Shown here piece after piece: positions 11,730 to 21,899 of a DNA stretch of 64,000 nucleotides. A program made the position numbers and the translations under genes. The stretch covers positions 1 through 64,000 of the forward strand of contig JAPVLO010000874.1 of NCBI GenBank assembly GCA_027257055.1. The letters run 5' to 3'. The notes beneath the pieces are model-generated. The model saw only the letters and a list, made by a program, of their open reading frames with translations, was not told the origin of the DNA and made no database searches. How positions within the stretch are numbered: position 1 is the first letter of the stretch; every line of letters starts with the position of its first letter. Source of the stretch: Cephalopachus bancanus. Its lineage: Eukaryota; Chordata; Mammalia; Primates; Tarsiidae.

Positions 11730-12005
11730 TGGAGTCTCACTCTGTTGCCTACACTGGAGTGCGGTGGCCACTCTAGGCCACTGCAGCCTCGACCTGCTGG
11801 GCTCCAGCGATCCTCCATCTCAGCCTTCTGAGTAGCCGGAATTACAGGCACGCGCTACCATGACCGACTGATGTTTTTTAAATTTTATTGTAGAGATGAG
11901 GTCTCAGCAAGTTGCTCAGGCGGGTCTCAAACCCGGGAGCTCAGGCAATCCACTCACCTCAGCCTCCCAAAGCGTGAGATTACAGGCTGAGCCACCGAGC
12001 CCGGC
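11730..12005 (-). mobile_element. Alu, antisense, inside L1
   Basis: Inverted Alu ending 'gccaccgagcccggctt' before 'acatctagtttcttaccatt'. The right arm has two tandem Alus here (54318-54904). Confidence 0.85.
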
Positions 12006-12592
12006 TTACATCTAGTTTCTTACCATTAAGTATGTTTGTAGACTTTTTGAGACTTTCTTTGGTAAATTGAAAAATTCTCTCTGTTCCTAGTTTGTTGAGA
12101 ATTTTTATCATGAATGGGTAGTAGATTTTGTCAACTTCTACTTTTATTGAGATAATCATATGATTTTTACTTAGCCTGTTAATATGATGGATTGCATTAA
12201 TTAATTTTTAAATATTGGGCCAGCATTGCATATTTGGAATAAATTCTTGTCTGCCACATAAATAAATATTTGGATACAGTGTTAGATTTTATTTGGTAAT
12301 ATTCTGTTAAGAGATTTTTTGTTATTTTCATGAGACATATTAGTCTGTAGATTTACTTTTGTAAAGTAACATCTTTGTCTGATTTTAGTGCTAGAGGGAT
12401 GCTAGTCTCATAGGATATGAGTTAGGAAGTGTTCCCAGTGCTGCTGCTGCTGCTGTTTTTCTTTTTTTCACAAGATTAAAGAGAATTGGTATAATTTCTT
12501 CCTTCAAATGTTCGGTGAAATTCACCAGTAAAATGATCTGAGTCTCTAACAAATACTGAAATGTACTTAAAAATTATGGTGAAGGAACTAGA

Positions 12593-13065
12593 ATAGTGTG
12601 GTAAGCAGAATGAGAGCCCCTCAAGGATGTTCACGTCTTAATCCACAAAACCTGAGTGTGTGAAATTACATGTAAAGAGGGAAATTTAAAATTTCAGGAG
12701 GGAAACAAGGTAGCAAGCCTTAAAATAGAGAGATTATTCAGGATTATCTTGGTGAATTCAGTGTTATCACAAGAGTCTATAAAAGAGGAAGAAGGAGGCA
12801 GATGAGAGTCAGAGAAAGAGATGGGACTTAGAGCAATGCTATGTTGTTGGTTTGAAGATGGAGGAAAAATGAGCCAAGGAGTGTGGATGGCCTCAAGAAG
12901 CTGGAAAAGGCAAGGAAAGGGTTTCTGTAGAGCCTCCAGAAAGAAACAAAGTCCTACAACACCTTGCTTTTAGCCTAGTGAGACTCATATTGGATTTCTG
13001 ACCTATAGAACTGTAAGATAATAAGTTTGTGTTGTTTTAAGCCACGAAAACAAACAACTTGGGCG
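12593..13065 (+). mobile_element. Ancient LTR-like interspersed repeat inside L1
   Basis: Carries familiar mammalian repeat words ('gtggtaagcagaatgagagcccc', 'gttcacgtcttaatcc', 'ctggaaaaggcaag', 'gaactgtaagataataag', 'ttgttttaagccac'). Family name not certain. Counterpart in the right arm: 53280-53735. Confidence 0.6.
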
Positions 13066-13747
13066 TGTTGCTCCCTGTCTTGGAAGGTTATTAATTATTG
13101 ATTCAATTTACTTAATATATCTAGGCCTTTTAAATTATCTATATCCCCCTGTGTACATTTTGCCAGATTTTGTCTTTCAAGGTATTGATCCATTTCATTT
13201 AAATTATCACATTAGTGGATATGGAATTGTTCATAGTGTTTATTGCTTGGTTATCCCTTAATGTCCATGAGATTAATAGTGATTATTCCTCTGCCCTTTT
13301 TGATATTAGTAATTTGTGTCTCCTCTGTTTTTCTTGGTTAACCTAGCCAGAGTTTTTATCAATTTTATTGGTCTTTTCTAAGAACCATCTTTTGGTTTTG
13401 CTGATTTTCTACTTTTTTTTTAATTTAATCATTTTTTTATTATGATATTGTGGGGTACAGTTATACCTACTTTCAATTTCATTGATTTCTGCTCTAATTC
13501 TTATTAATTCTTGTATTCTACTTGCTTTAGGTTTATATTACTCTTCTTTCTCTAGTTTCCTAAGGTAGAAGCTTAGATTATTGATTTTAGATCTTTCTTC
13601 TTTTCTAATCTACTCATTGAGTGCTATAAATGTCTGAATCCCTAAACATTTGCTGAATTTCACAAGTTTTAGGGGTTTTTTTTCCTTTCTTTTTTTACTG
13701 AGCAGTGGACAATGGCCTATTTTTCTTTTCTTGTCTTTTCTTTTTTT

Positions 13748-13868
13748 AAGTCCACAGCACCGAATATTCCCTGGCAATCTCCCATTCCAAGTACTAACCA
13801 GACCCAACACTGCTTGGCTTCTGAGATCAGACAAGACTGTGTGTATTGAGGCTGGTATGACCGTAGAC
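13748..13868 (-). pseudogene. 5S rRNA pseudogene (left copy)
   Basis: The minus strand is a full-length 121-base relative of 5S rRNA: it starts GTCTACGG(T)CATACCA, continues with GTCTGATCTCAGAAGCCAAGCA and GGTTAGTACTTGG, and ends GGTGCTGTGGACTT, followed by an A/G-rich tail. Many substitutions from the functional consensus (for example AATACACACAG for the GAACGCGCCCG segment) mark it as a pseudogene. The A-rich 3' side suggests retroposition. The right-arm copy is at 52473-52593. Confidence 0.9.
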
Positions 13869-13930
13869 AGAATCCCACAAATTTTTTTATAATTTGTATT
13901 TTCATTTTTGTTTAGTTAAAAATATTTTTA

Positions 13931-13960
13931 AGCCATGCTCGGTGGCTCAGCCTGTAATCC
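13931..13960 (+). mobile_element. Alu 5' stub
   Basis: Only the first about 30 bases of an Alu ('catgctcggtggctcagcctgtaatccc'), then unrelated sequence. Also present in the right arm (52384-52413). Confidence 0.7.
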
Positions 13961-14975
13961 CTTGGGGCCGGCCTCCCATGCTTCCTTTCCATGGCAGCAT
14001 CCTCCACAGATGGCTGCGTGCTCTGTTGCCTCCTGATGAGCTAGCTGATCTTGAAGAGTCTTCTTGAGTTACCTTTTCTTTTGAGTTGGAGTCTCCCACT
14101 GTTGCCCAGACTGGAGTGCAGTGGCTGCTCCCGGCCACCGCAGCCTCGCCTGCTGGTCTCTGGTGATCCTTCCGCCTCAGCCTTCCGAGTAGCTGGAATT
14201 ACAGGCATGCGCTACCAAGTCCGGCTGATTTTTTGATTTATTGTAGAGATGAGATCTCGCTGCCCAGGCGGGTCTCTAACCCGCGGGCTCAGGCAATCTA
14301 CTCACCGCAGCCTCCCAAAGGCGTGGGATTACAGGCAAGTAGTTGCCTTTTCTTAATGCCCTTGGGCCCCTTGATGAGTACGTCCATGGTCCCCAGCCTT
14401 TTCCTGACACCCTGAGTCTTTGACAAGCTGGTTCCCTGTGGCTGGGCAGTCTTCAGGTGGTCTGTAGAGTTTTGGTGTTTAAAACTAAGAGAACCTAAGG
14501 GGCCAGGCTGCATCGGCATGCCAGCTCCTGTTTTCTTTTTGACTTCATCAGTTTTTTTTCATTTGTGAATCTAACCAATTTTTAAGAATATAGTACCTCC
14601 TCAATTCATTTCTGTAAGGATTGTTGGATGTGGGTTCAAGAGAGGGGCTCCCTGTATCGCTTTTCAAAAGAGCTGGGGGCTTAGCTTTATTTAGAAATTT
14701 GAAAAAAACAGTTCAATGAATGGTGACAATGTTGATTCCATATCCTCTAGGTTTCCCTGTGAGAAATAAAGCCAGACGTAATTGAGTGCAGTGATGACAT
14801 CGCTTTCATCACGGAAGTCCAGCTGCTCATGATAATATCTGTCTGGTTGTCTGAGGGTGTCTCTGGCTCAATAATCATCTCAGAAGTGCTGGTGTGCTTC
14901 TTCCAGACTTGCAGCACCTTCATGAAGGTTCCATCTGTGCTTTTTACTGCTATTCCTTCTGAAGTAGGGTCCAAG
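13961..14975 (-). other. Unidentified transcript-like sequence, interrupted by an Alu
   Basis: Once the Alu at 14091-14335 is removed, flanks 13961-14090 and 14340-14975 are continuous. The minus strand has exon-like composition and short frames containing DVLIKGPKGIKKRQL and KVLQVWKKHTSTSEMI, and an AATAAA-type motif near 14688. I do not recognise the source. It may be one or two processed pseudogenes. Only the part up to about 14090 survives in the right arm. Confidence 0.35.
14091..14335 (-). mobile_element. Alu, antisense, 5'-truncated
   Basis: Flanked by 'agttaccttttctt' (14077) and 'agttgccttttctt' (14340), its target-site duplication. It stops at 'gggattacaggc', lacking the first about 20 bases. 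The right-arm homologue (51990-52270) has a complete end. Confidence 0.88.
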
Positions 14976-15015
14976 TGGTTGAATAACGGCCCACCGACTC
15001 AATATTAACAAAGGA

Positions 15016-15292
15016 GAAGTTGGGGAGGCTGAGGTGAGTGGATTGCCTGATCTCATGGGTTCGTGACCCGCCTGTGTAACTTGGTGAGACCTCATCTCTA
15101 CAACAAATCAAAAAAAATCAGCTGGGCATGATAGCGCGTGCCTGTCATTCTGGCTACTCGGAAGGCTGAGGCGGAAGGATCGCCGGATCCCAGCAGGTCG
15201 AGGCTGCGGTGGCCGGGAGCAGCCACTGCACTCCAGTCTGGGCGACAGAGTGACACTCCAACTCAAAAAAAAAAAAAAAAAAAAAACCCCAA
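15016..15292 (+). mobile_element. Alu inside the ERV LTR
   Basis: 'aacaaaggagaagtt' occurs on both sides (15004 and 15297), marking the target-site duplication. 5'-truncated Alu. Confidence 0.9.
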
Positions 15293-15460
15293 ACAAACAA
15301 AGGAGAAGTTTATTAGTCAAGACTCTGCCAGCTGGCGACCACTTGCAGGAAGAGAATTCCAAGCAAGATGGCCCTGAGCCGCTGCTCAGAGCTTTCTTAA
15401 GTAGTCCTAGCTACCATTTTGGTTAGCTAAAGTTAGAGTTGAACATTTTCAAGAACTCTT

Positions 15461-15508
15461 TTTTTTTTTGAGTTGGAGTCTCACTCTGTCACCCATACTG
15501 GAGTGCAC
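15461..15508 (-). mobile_element. Alu 3' fragment
   Basis: Only the terminal 'gttggagtctcactctgtcacccatactggagtg' and poly-T. Confidence 0.75.
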
Positions 15509-15744
15509 ACAATATTCTGCAGACATCAGCAAGCTAGCGAGTTTACAGAAGAAGATGTACTAATTAGGCAGGTATAGTGGGTAAGGATACAATTTATCTT
15601 ACATTGTTTACAGAGGAGATACCTTCAAAGAAAAACCACCAGGAAGGTAGTATGGCTGTTTCAAGGCTGAAGCCATCCCTTTCATCCCCCCTTACAATCC
15701 CAGGGACAGAGGCTGCTCTTTTTTTCTTCTTCTTTTTCTCTTAC

Positions 15745-17990
15745 ATTTCCCTCCTTTCAGTTGTGTCGAGAGTCAAATCATCAACTCTTCTGACAAGGGG
15801 GCGTAGTGGGACCTGAGAACCATCATTTTTACGGGCAAGATGCTGGTTTTTTTTTTTTTTTTTTTTTTTTTTAGTTGGAGTCTCACTCTGTCGCCCAGAC
15901 TGGAGTGCAGTGGCCGCTTCCGGCCACCGCAGCCTCAACCTGCTGGGCTCTGGCGATCCTTCCGCCTCAGTCTTCCCAGTAGCCGGAATTACAGGCATGC
16001 GCTACCACGCCCGGCTGATTTTTTTTATTTTATTGTAGAGATGAGGTCTCGCTGCCCAGGCAGGTCTCGAACCCGCGGGCTCAGGCAATCCACTCACCTC
16101 AGCCTCCCAAAGGCGCGGGATTACAGACTGAGCCACCGAGCCCGGCTTAAGATGCTGGTTTTAATGTAGGTTAGGAGGTGCCTAATAATGCAAGGTCCCA
16201 CAATAATGCCTATTAAGAGTAGGATGAGAGTGCCACCTATTGCTGAAATTAGGGTGGAGAGCCAGGGGGACCAAGAGAAGAGGGACTGGTACCAGTTCCC
16301 GAGGCTTGTTTTTGCACCTCTCGCTACCTTATATTTTCCCTTACTTGAGCGAGAGTTTCTCGTATTAGTCTTCACTTGCTGGCATAGCAGCAGCAAGCTT
16401 CTCCCAAGGCCATGCATAGTCCCCCTTGTTTCATGAAGAAGAGGTCAAGACCTCTTCTCTTTTGAGGCACTACTTCAGCCAGGGAGTTAACCTGTTCCTC
16501 TAGTTGGGACACGCTAGACTCTAGTAAACTTAGGTCCGCATTGACCTGCGTACTCAGCTCTCTGAGGTTTTGATCTCCCACGACTAAGGAGGCCGTGCCT
16601 ATGGCAGTAGCCCCTGCAGTGCCTAATCCCACTAAAGGCACTAGTATGGGGGCACGCTTAGCTCATGCAAGCCTTGGGAGTAGGAGGTGCTCCCTTCCCT
16701 CCATCTCTTCATATATGTACACTTGGGGCAAGATGTGCACCAGGATACAAAGTTCTGACGCAACTTGCAGGTGCTGCAGGCTAACGCATGGGGTGATGCC
16801 CTGGTTGCAGGCAAACCACATAGTCGGGGGAACCACAGCTAGTTGGGGTTTTTTTGAGTTTGTAAGGCTGACTGTATTGATGCAGGAGGTGCTGTTGCAG
16901 GACGCCCGACGGGGAGATTTATTTATTGGGAATTGCGGGGAGTAAAGGCAACTCCCCTGCCCCTGGAGGTCATCCAGCGTCAGAGTTGGGTGGGTGCCCC
17001 ATGGGCACAGTTCTTGGGACTGTACTATGGTTAAATTGAGGACTCGTATACTTTCCTCTGTGTCTGCAGTTGGGGAGACAGCCCCAATTCCCCTGTAATA
17101 TTGGGAATGAGGGTCCAGGCATAACCAGCAGTCCTTTGCCAGATCAGGGCGCGTTACGTTAACAAGCTGGTAAACCACCGACAGCATTGGAGGAAACTGG
17201 TTGCGGGGTAGGGGGGAGGGAAGCTGAGTAGCAGGCAGGATAGACAGCACAGGGGGATTCACAGCGGAGGGAGTGGTTAACTTGGGACTCAGTGCCTGCA
17301 CAACAAGACGAGGAGGTGCTGGTTCATGCAGGATAATATTGTGTATTGGTCCTACAGGGTTAGGGGCATGGGGAATGGGCCTTCTTTGTATGGTAAACAG
17401 CTTTCCTGGGTCTCTCCCTGCCGCGTATATTCAGAGTCCCCACGTTTTACCTGTTTCCCATACCTTTTGAATACCAAAGGGGTCCTAATCCGTGACCCTA
17501 AGTTTTAGTGGATTACAGGTGCTAGGGAGACCGAGACACTGAGCCAAGTTGGGGGGTTGGTAGGTGTTTGCCTTTGGAGGCTTATGTAGGGGTCGTCATT
17601 TTTCCAGGGGGCAATATTTTCACCGTCCCAGGACACACAGTGAAACTGTTGGGGCCCGTTACAATGGTCAGAGCCTGCGGCTGGGCAAACGTAGAAACCC
17701 TTTTTTATAAGATCTATTTTGGGATTTGGATACCCACAACCCAGGGGATCATTAAGGTCATCAACACGGCCAGCTAGTAGGCCAGGCCACAGCGCACAAA
17801 GGTCAAAATTAAAAACTGGTTGCCCATTCCCATGGTAGGAGGAAATCACGGCTCCCATCACCATGTCAATTAGAACCCATGAGTAGTTTCCAGGCACATA
17901 ATATTGTTTCGGTTGAGGCTGATAGGCCTGGTTTAGGGGGAGACCTAGGAGTAACAAGGCTAAGAGTCCAGGGCTTGCGAGAGTCTTACC
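15745..17990 (-). pseudogene. Endogenous gammaretrovirus-like env, degraded, 5' part of provirus missing
   Basis: Read on -, envelope features appear in order: hydrophobic leader (about 17960-17915), a surface subunit with a CWLC motif (17119-17130), a fusion-peptide-like Gly/Ala-rich stretch (about 16590-16641), a heptad-rich segment, the transmembrane-subunit region with the CX6CC cysteine pattern (about 16386-16416), a membrane span (about 16165-16250) and a cytoplasmic tail continuing after an Alu to about 15745. CWLC plus CX6CC indicates a gammaretrovirus-type covalently linked Env. At least three frameshifts or stops break it (frame changes near 17505, 17300, 16642 and 16400). No gag or pol was seen upstream on the minus strand. 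It cannot encode a whole Env. Confidence 0.8.
15846..16146 (-). mobile_element. Alu inside ERV env
   Basis: 'aagatgctggttt' on both sides (15836 and 16148) is the target-site duplication. Confidence 0.92.
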
Positions 17991-18687
17991 TTTCTTTTTT
18001 TTGGGGGGGGTGAAAATATGCTTTTATTCTCTTAGATGGGGACCTTGACTTCGCCGAAAGCCCGGCTCAGCTGGTTCTGTCTCCTTGGATTGCCACGGGC
18101 ATTGGAACGCGACCTGGAGCCGGCAGCTTCCCACATCAGCACATAGAGGATGCTGTGAGATCACCCCCAGCTCACGCCCCAGGAGAGGAATGGAGCCCAT
18201 GTTTATCACGCTCTATAAGGGCTTCCCAGGATGGAGGGCCCTGGTGGGAACACAGGGGCTGGCCCGAGGTACAAGTTACTGGAGGCTTCTGTTTGTTTTT
18301 TTTTTCAGCCTGCTGCCTGGGAGGTCTGCGACGTTGCCTTTGTCTGATTCAGCAGGGGAGGGGCTTTGTCTCCTGTTTAGCAATGTTACCTTAGGAACTG
18401 AGGTGGAGGCCGCTGATAGGTGGGTGGGGCAATGCAAATCTCTGCCTGGAGAATGGCCGAGATGGCAGCTTCACTTTCTCGGATCTTTTCTGTCTGCTTG
18501 TCTGGGTCCCTGTGTGATCCACTGTGATGGATTGTGCTGGAGTGGGAGGCACCGGGGATCAGCTGCACAGCTGGGCGCTGGATCCAGGGTGCCACCAGCA
18601 GGCTGGGGTGGAGGGAGGGGGTCGGGAGTTCCCTTCTCTGGAGCTGAGAGCCTCCGATCAGCACCTCCTTAAGATATGCTGTTCCTG
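17991..18687 (-). other. Processed-transcript-like sequence, unidentified
   Basis: The minus strand ends AGAGAATAAAAGCATATTTTCACC followed by a C/A run at 18000-18008, like a polyadenylated 3' end abutting the env leader. Upstream is GC-rich with short frames I cannot assign. It could be a processed pseudogene that replaced the ERV 5' part. Confidence 0.35.
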
Positions 18688-18978
18688 CTGGGCTCGGTGG
18701 CTCAGCCTGTAATCCCGTGCTTTTGGGAGGCTGAGGTGAGTGAATTGCCTGAGCCCGCGGGTTCGAGACCCGCCTGGGCAGCAAGACCTCATCTCTGCAA
18801 TAAATCAAAAAATCAGCCAGGCATGATAGCGCATGCCTGTAATTCTGGCTACTCGGAAGGCTGAGGCGGAAGGATTGCTGGGGCCCAGCAGGTCGAGGCT
18901 GCGGTGGCCGGGAGCGGCCACTGCACTCCAGTCTGGGCGACAGAGTGAGACTCCAACTCAAAAAAAAAAAAAAAAAAG
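18688..18978 (+). mobile_element. Alu
   Basis: 'taagatatgctgttcc' before and 'agataagctgttccc' after. Full dimer with A18. Confidence 0.9.
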
Positions 18979-19645
18979 ATAAGCTGTTCCCTTACACAAG
19001 CATGGGATCGTGCGCTGAGTGCCTCAGCCAGGGTAGGCCCAGAGAGAGCTCCAAAGTTCCAAAGGGCAGGCGGTGGGCGGCGAGATTGGCCCTGGGTTTC
19101 TCACAGGGTACTTCAGCCAAAAATGGGGCCGGTATCTCTGAGGGGCGGGCGCCCAGAGCCTCCCTGGGTGACTGGCAGCTGGGTGCTGGGCGAGACGATG
19201 TAGCCAGGGAGGGTGCCGAGACCCGGAACTCCTGCGTGGGCAGGAGTCACATATAGTGCAGCAGCAGCAGCCGGGGTCCGTAATATCCGGCCCTGCATGG
19301 GACCGAAGGTCCCCGGACCAGTGCGGCTGGCGGTAGGCGGGGTGTGGGGGAAGAAAAGTAAGTCTTTTTGGGAACTCACTTTCGGAGCATCTCACAGATC
19401 CACCTATGCCATCGCCATGTTACCGGAACTCTCGATATTAACTTTAAAGTTGCACAGGCAGCAGGCCATATGGCCAGGATCAGTTTTTCCAATTCCAAAG
19501 TCATGGGAAGGACATTCTCAACTGTTGTCACTGGGACTTGTATCTCTCCCATGTCTACATGGATCGTCAGTGGTCTTCAGCAGACCATGGATCATCGATG
19601 GTCTTCAGCAGTTTACGACTGAGAATTAGCTTTTATAAACTGCAT
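18979..19645. other. GC-rich intergenic stretch, no gene recognised
   Basis: CpG-bearing sequence with short open frames on both strands but no recognisable protein motif. A direct near-repeat 'ccatggatcatcgatggtcttcagcag' / 'gatcgtcagtggtcttcagcagac' lies near 19560-19615. Confidence 0.4.
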
Positions 19646-19647
19646 GC

Positions 19648-20175
19648 TCTGAGGTGGAAGGATCGCCGGAGCCCAACGTTTGGAAATACTGAAAAAAGCA
19701 CAGGGCAGGGTGTTGGTAAAAAACAAGCGTTCATTGGGGGAGCTCCTGGGCGAGGTCCCTTGGTCCAGAAAGATGGGCCAGGGGAGTCACACCCAGGTGA
19801 GGCAGCTTGAGCTTTTAAGGGTTACATGTCTTGGTCTGCATTTGGGAGGAGGGGAGGGGCGTGGTGGTTGGCCGCCCGCCCAGTGGCGGGCTGTTGCTGG
19901 GGGCCGTTGGCAGGCTTTCTGCTGGCAGGTGCATCCAGGGTAGGGTGGAATGTCCCCTTTTCTGTCTCATTGGCGGTTGACAACAGGTCCTGGAAGGCTC
20001 CAGGCAGAGCATGCGTATATGGGTTTTGGGTGGGTGAAATTAGCCAGGGGGTAGGGAGAGTCTGGCTGTTCCCGCCGGGCCTAACAGAGGTCGAGGCCGC
20101 GGTGGCTGGGAGCCGCCACTACACTGCAGTCTGGGCGACAGAGTGAGACTCCAACTCAAAAATAAATAAATAAAT
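19648..20175 (+). mobile_element. Alu right monomer split by an inserted LTR
   Basis: Alu pieces 19648-19674 ('ctgaggtggaaggatcgccggagccca') and 20086-20150 ('ggtcgaggccgcggtggc...') are adjacent in an intact Alu. 'tgcatgct' before 19648 and at 20179 looks like the target-site duplication. Confidence 0.8.
19676..20083 (-). mobile_element. Probable solo LTR inside an Alu
   Basis: About 410 bases inserted in the Alu above. The minus strand starts TGTTAGGCCCGGCGGGAACAG and carries AATGAACGCTTG (a polyadenylation-like motif) near its end. Its edge resembles window positions 20-36. Confidence 0.55.
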
Positions 20176-20192
20176 AAGTGCATGCTGTGTCA

Positions 20193-20315
<123 letters not shown>

Positions 20316-20321
20316 TCAGTC

Positions 20322-21217
20322 TGTGGCAGGATGCAGCAAATGCTCAAATATATTTCATGTATGATTGAGTGAAAAAACACAGAAACACATGTAGCTGATC
20401 TGGGATCAGCAGTTGGCCTCACCTGGGCTGGCTGACTATCTCCCACTAGCCCAGCAGCAGGAAGGGGGTTGATAGCAGTTAGAGATATTTCCTTTTGAAA
20501 GGCAAGTTGCAATTTTTAAAGACCCGCCCGGCCCGGCGCCAGGGAGGTTTTGTTTAAGAAAGGCCAAATGACCGGACTCGGTGGCTCAGCCTGTAATCCC
20601 GTGCCTTTGGGAGGCTGAGGTGAGTGGATTGCCTGAGCCTGCGGGTTCGAGACCCGCCTGGGCAGCGAGACCTCATCTCTACAATAAATCAAAAAATCAG
20701 CCGGGCGTGATAGCGCATGCCTGTAATTCCGGCTACTCGGAAGGCTGAGGTGGAAGGATCGCTGGAGCCCAGCAGGTCGAGGCTGCGGTGGCCGGAAGTG
20801 GCCACTGCACTCCAGTCTGGGCGACAGAGTGAGACTCCAACTCAAAAAAAAAAAAAAAAGACCAAATGGCCCAAAGACTGGCCATTTAATGGAAATGCAA
20901 AAAGAGTAACTAATTCACAGACTTATCCAAAACCCCCTTCTGAAGTTGACGGTTTACAAGCCTAGAGTTCCTGGAAACCATTTGTTCTTGGAAAAATCTG
21001 ATTTTGCTGAGTACAGCCTTGTAAGATTCCAAAGGAAATATGTAATCACTCAACACGACCCCCCTCCCTTACCTAAACAAGGGTAAAGACCTCACTTCTG
21101 TTCAGGGCGCCCGGTTTGGACGCATTAGTCCCTTGAGCCCGCTGTGCTAGCCAGCGTATTAAAGTTGCCACTTCCTGTAATAGCCTCGGTGTCAGTCTCT
21201 CTGTTTTTCCCGCTACA
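20322..21217 (+). mobile_element. Solo LTR A with a nested Alu
   Basis: Begins TGTGGCAGGATGCAGC and ends CCCGCTACA, with a perfect 4-bp flanking duplication AGTC (20318-20321 and 21218-21221). Four bases fit a gammaretrovirus-class integrase. Contains an 'ttaaagttgcca' polyadenylation-like region. Related to LTR B at 22137. Confidence 0.85.
20571..20860 (+). mobile_element. Alu nested in solo LTR A
   Basis: 'ggccaaatga' before and 'gaccaaatgg' after. Absent from LTR B at the equivalent point ('aaaggccaaatggccag'). Confidence 0.9.
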
Positions 21218-21221
21218 AGTC

Positions 21222-21606
21222 CAGGGGTATGATTTCCATGCATTTTTTTCAAGGTGTGACAGGAAGACAATGCACAGAGGTCAGGCTCACAGTCAGATCT
21301 AGGAACACGTGGGTCTCCCAGGCTGCACTGAGACCAGCGGCCCGCCCGCGGCTGGGGTGGCCAGGGACTCACGGGTGGCCCAGAGGAAGGCTGCGCTCTG
21401 GGAGGACCCCAGCCGCTTCCCGGGGAGGCCGCGGCCATCAGGGATGCGCGGCCGCCGGAGCCTCGAGGGCCTGGCCGAGACCCTCGCCCCTATCCCCTTC
21501 CCAGCAAGCGTCCGGCAACACAAACCTGTGAAGCGCGGGTCCCGGGTGTCCGCCCGTGGCCCTGGGCCAACGTGGTGCTGTGCCCGCCGGCCGGCCCCCT
21601 ACCCAT
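21222..21606. other. GC-rich stretch, no gene recognised
   Basis: CpG-rich region with open frames on both strands but no recognisable domain. Confidence 0.35.
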
Positions 21607-21896
21607 TTTTTTTTTTTTTTTTTGAGTTGGAGTCTCACTCTGTCGCCCAGACTGGACTGCAGTGGCCGCTTCCGGCCACCGCAGCCTCACCTGCTGGGCT
21701 CCGGTGATCCTTCTGCCTCCGCCTTCCGAGTAGCCGGAATTACAGGCATGCGCTACCATGCCCGGCTGATTTTTTGATTTATTGTAGAGATGAGGTCTCG
21801 CTGCCCAGGCGGGTCTCGAACCCGCGGGCTCAGGCAATCCACTCACCTCAGCCTCCCAAAGGCGTGGGATTACAGGCTGAGCCACCGAGCCCGGCT
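21607..21896 (-). mobile_element. Alu, antisense
   Basis: 'cccctacccattttt' on both sides (21596 and 21898) is the target-site duplication. Confidence 0.92.
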
Positions 21897-21899
21897 CGC

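Larger units (their letters stand above)
9080..13640 (-). mobile_element. Old L1 element, antisense, interrupted
   Basis: The minus strand reads as L1 3' region and ORF2 (antisense marks such as 'ttgttgaacaagactctccttccaccatttaattgcc', 'tttgtcaaagatcagttgac', 'ggattgcattgaatcc'). It is interrupted by a TG microsatellite, two Alus and an LTR-like repeat. No long frame survives. Counterpart in the right arm: about 52710-57770 on +. Confidence 0.8.
14978..15670 (-). mobile_element. 3' LTR of the env-bearing ERV (probable), interrupted by two Alus
   Basis: Lies just beyond the env remnant. On the minus strand it carries a C/T-rich segment, 'gactaataaacttctcc' (polyadenylation motif) and ends near GGGCCGTTATTCA. 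Exact borders are uncertain. Confidence 0.5.

Noticed and set aside
16121..17957. Functional captured env (syncytin-like)
   Set aside because: Several frameshifts, a stop after the first surface segment and an Alu within the tail exclude an intact product.
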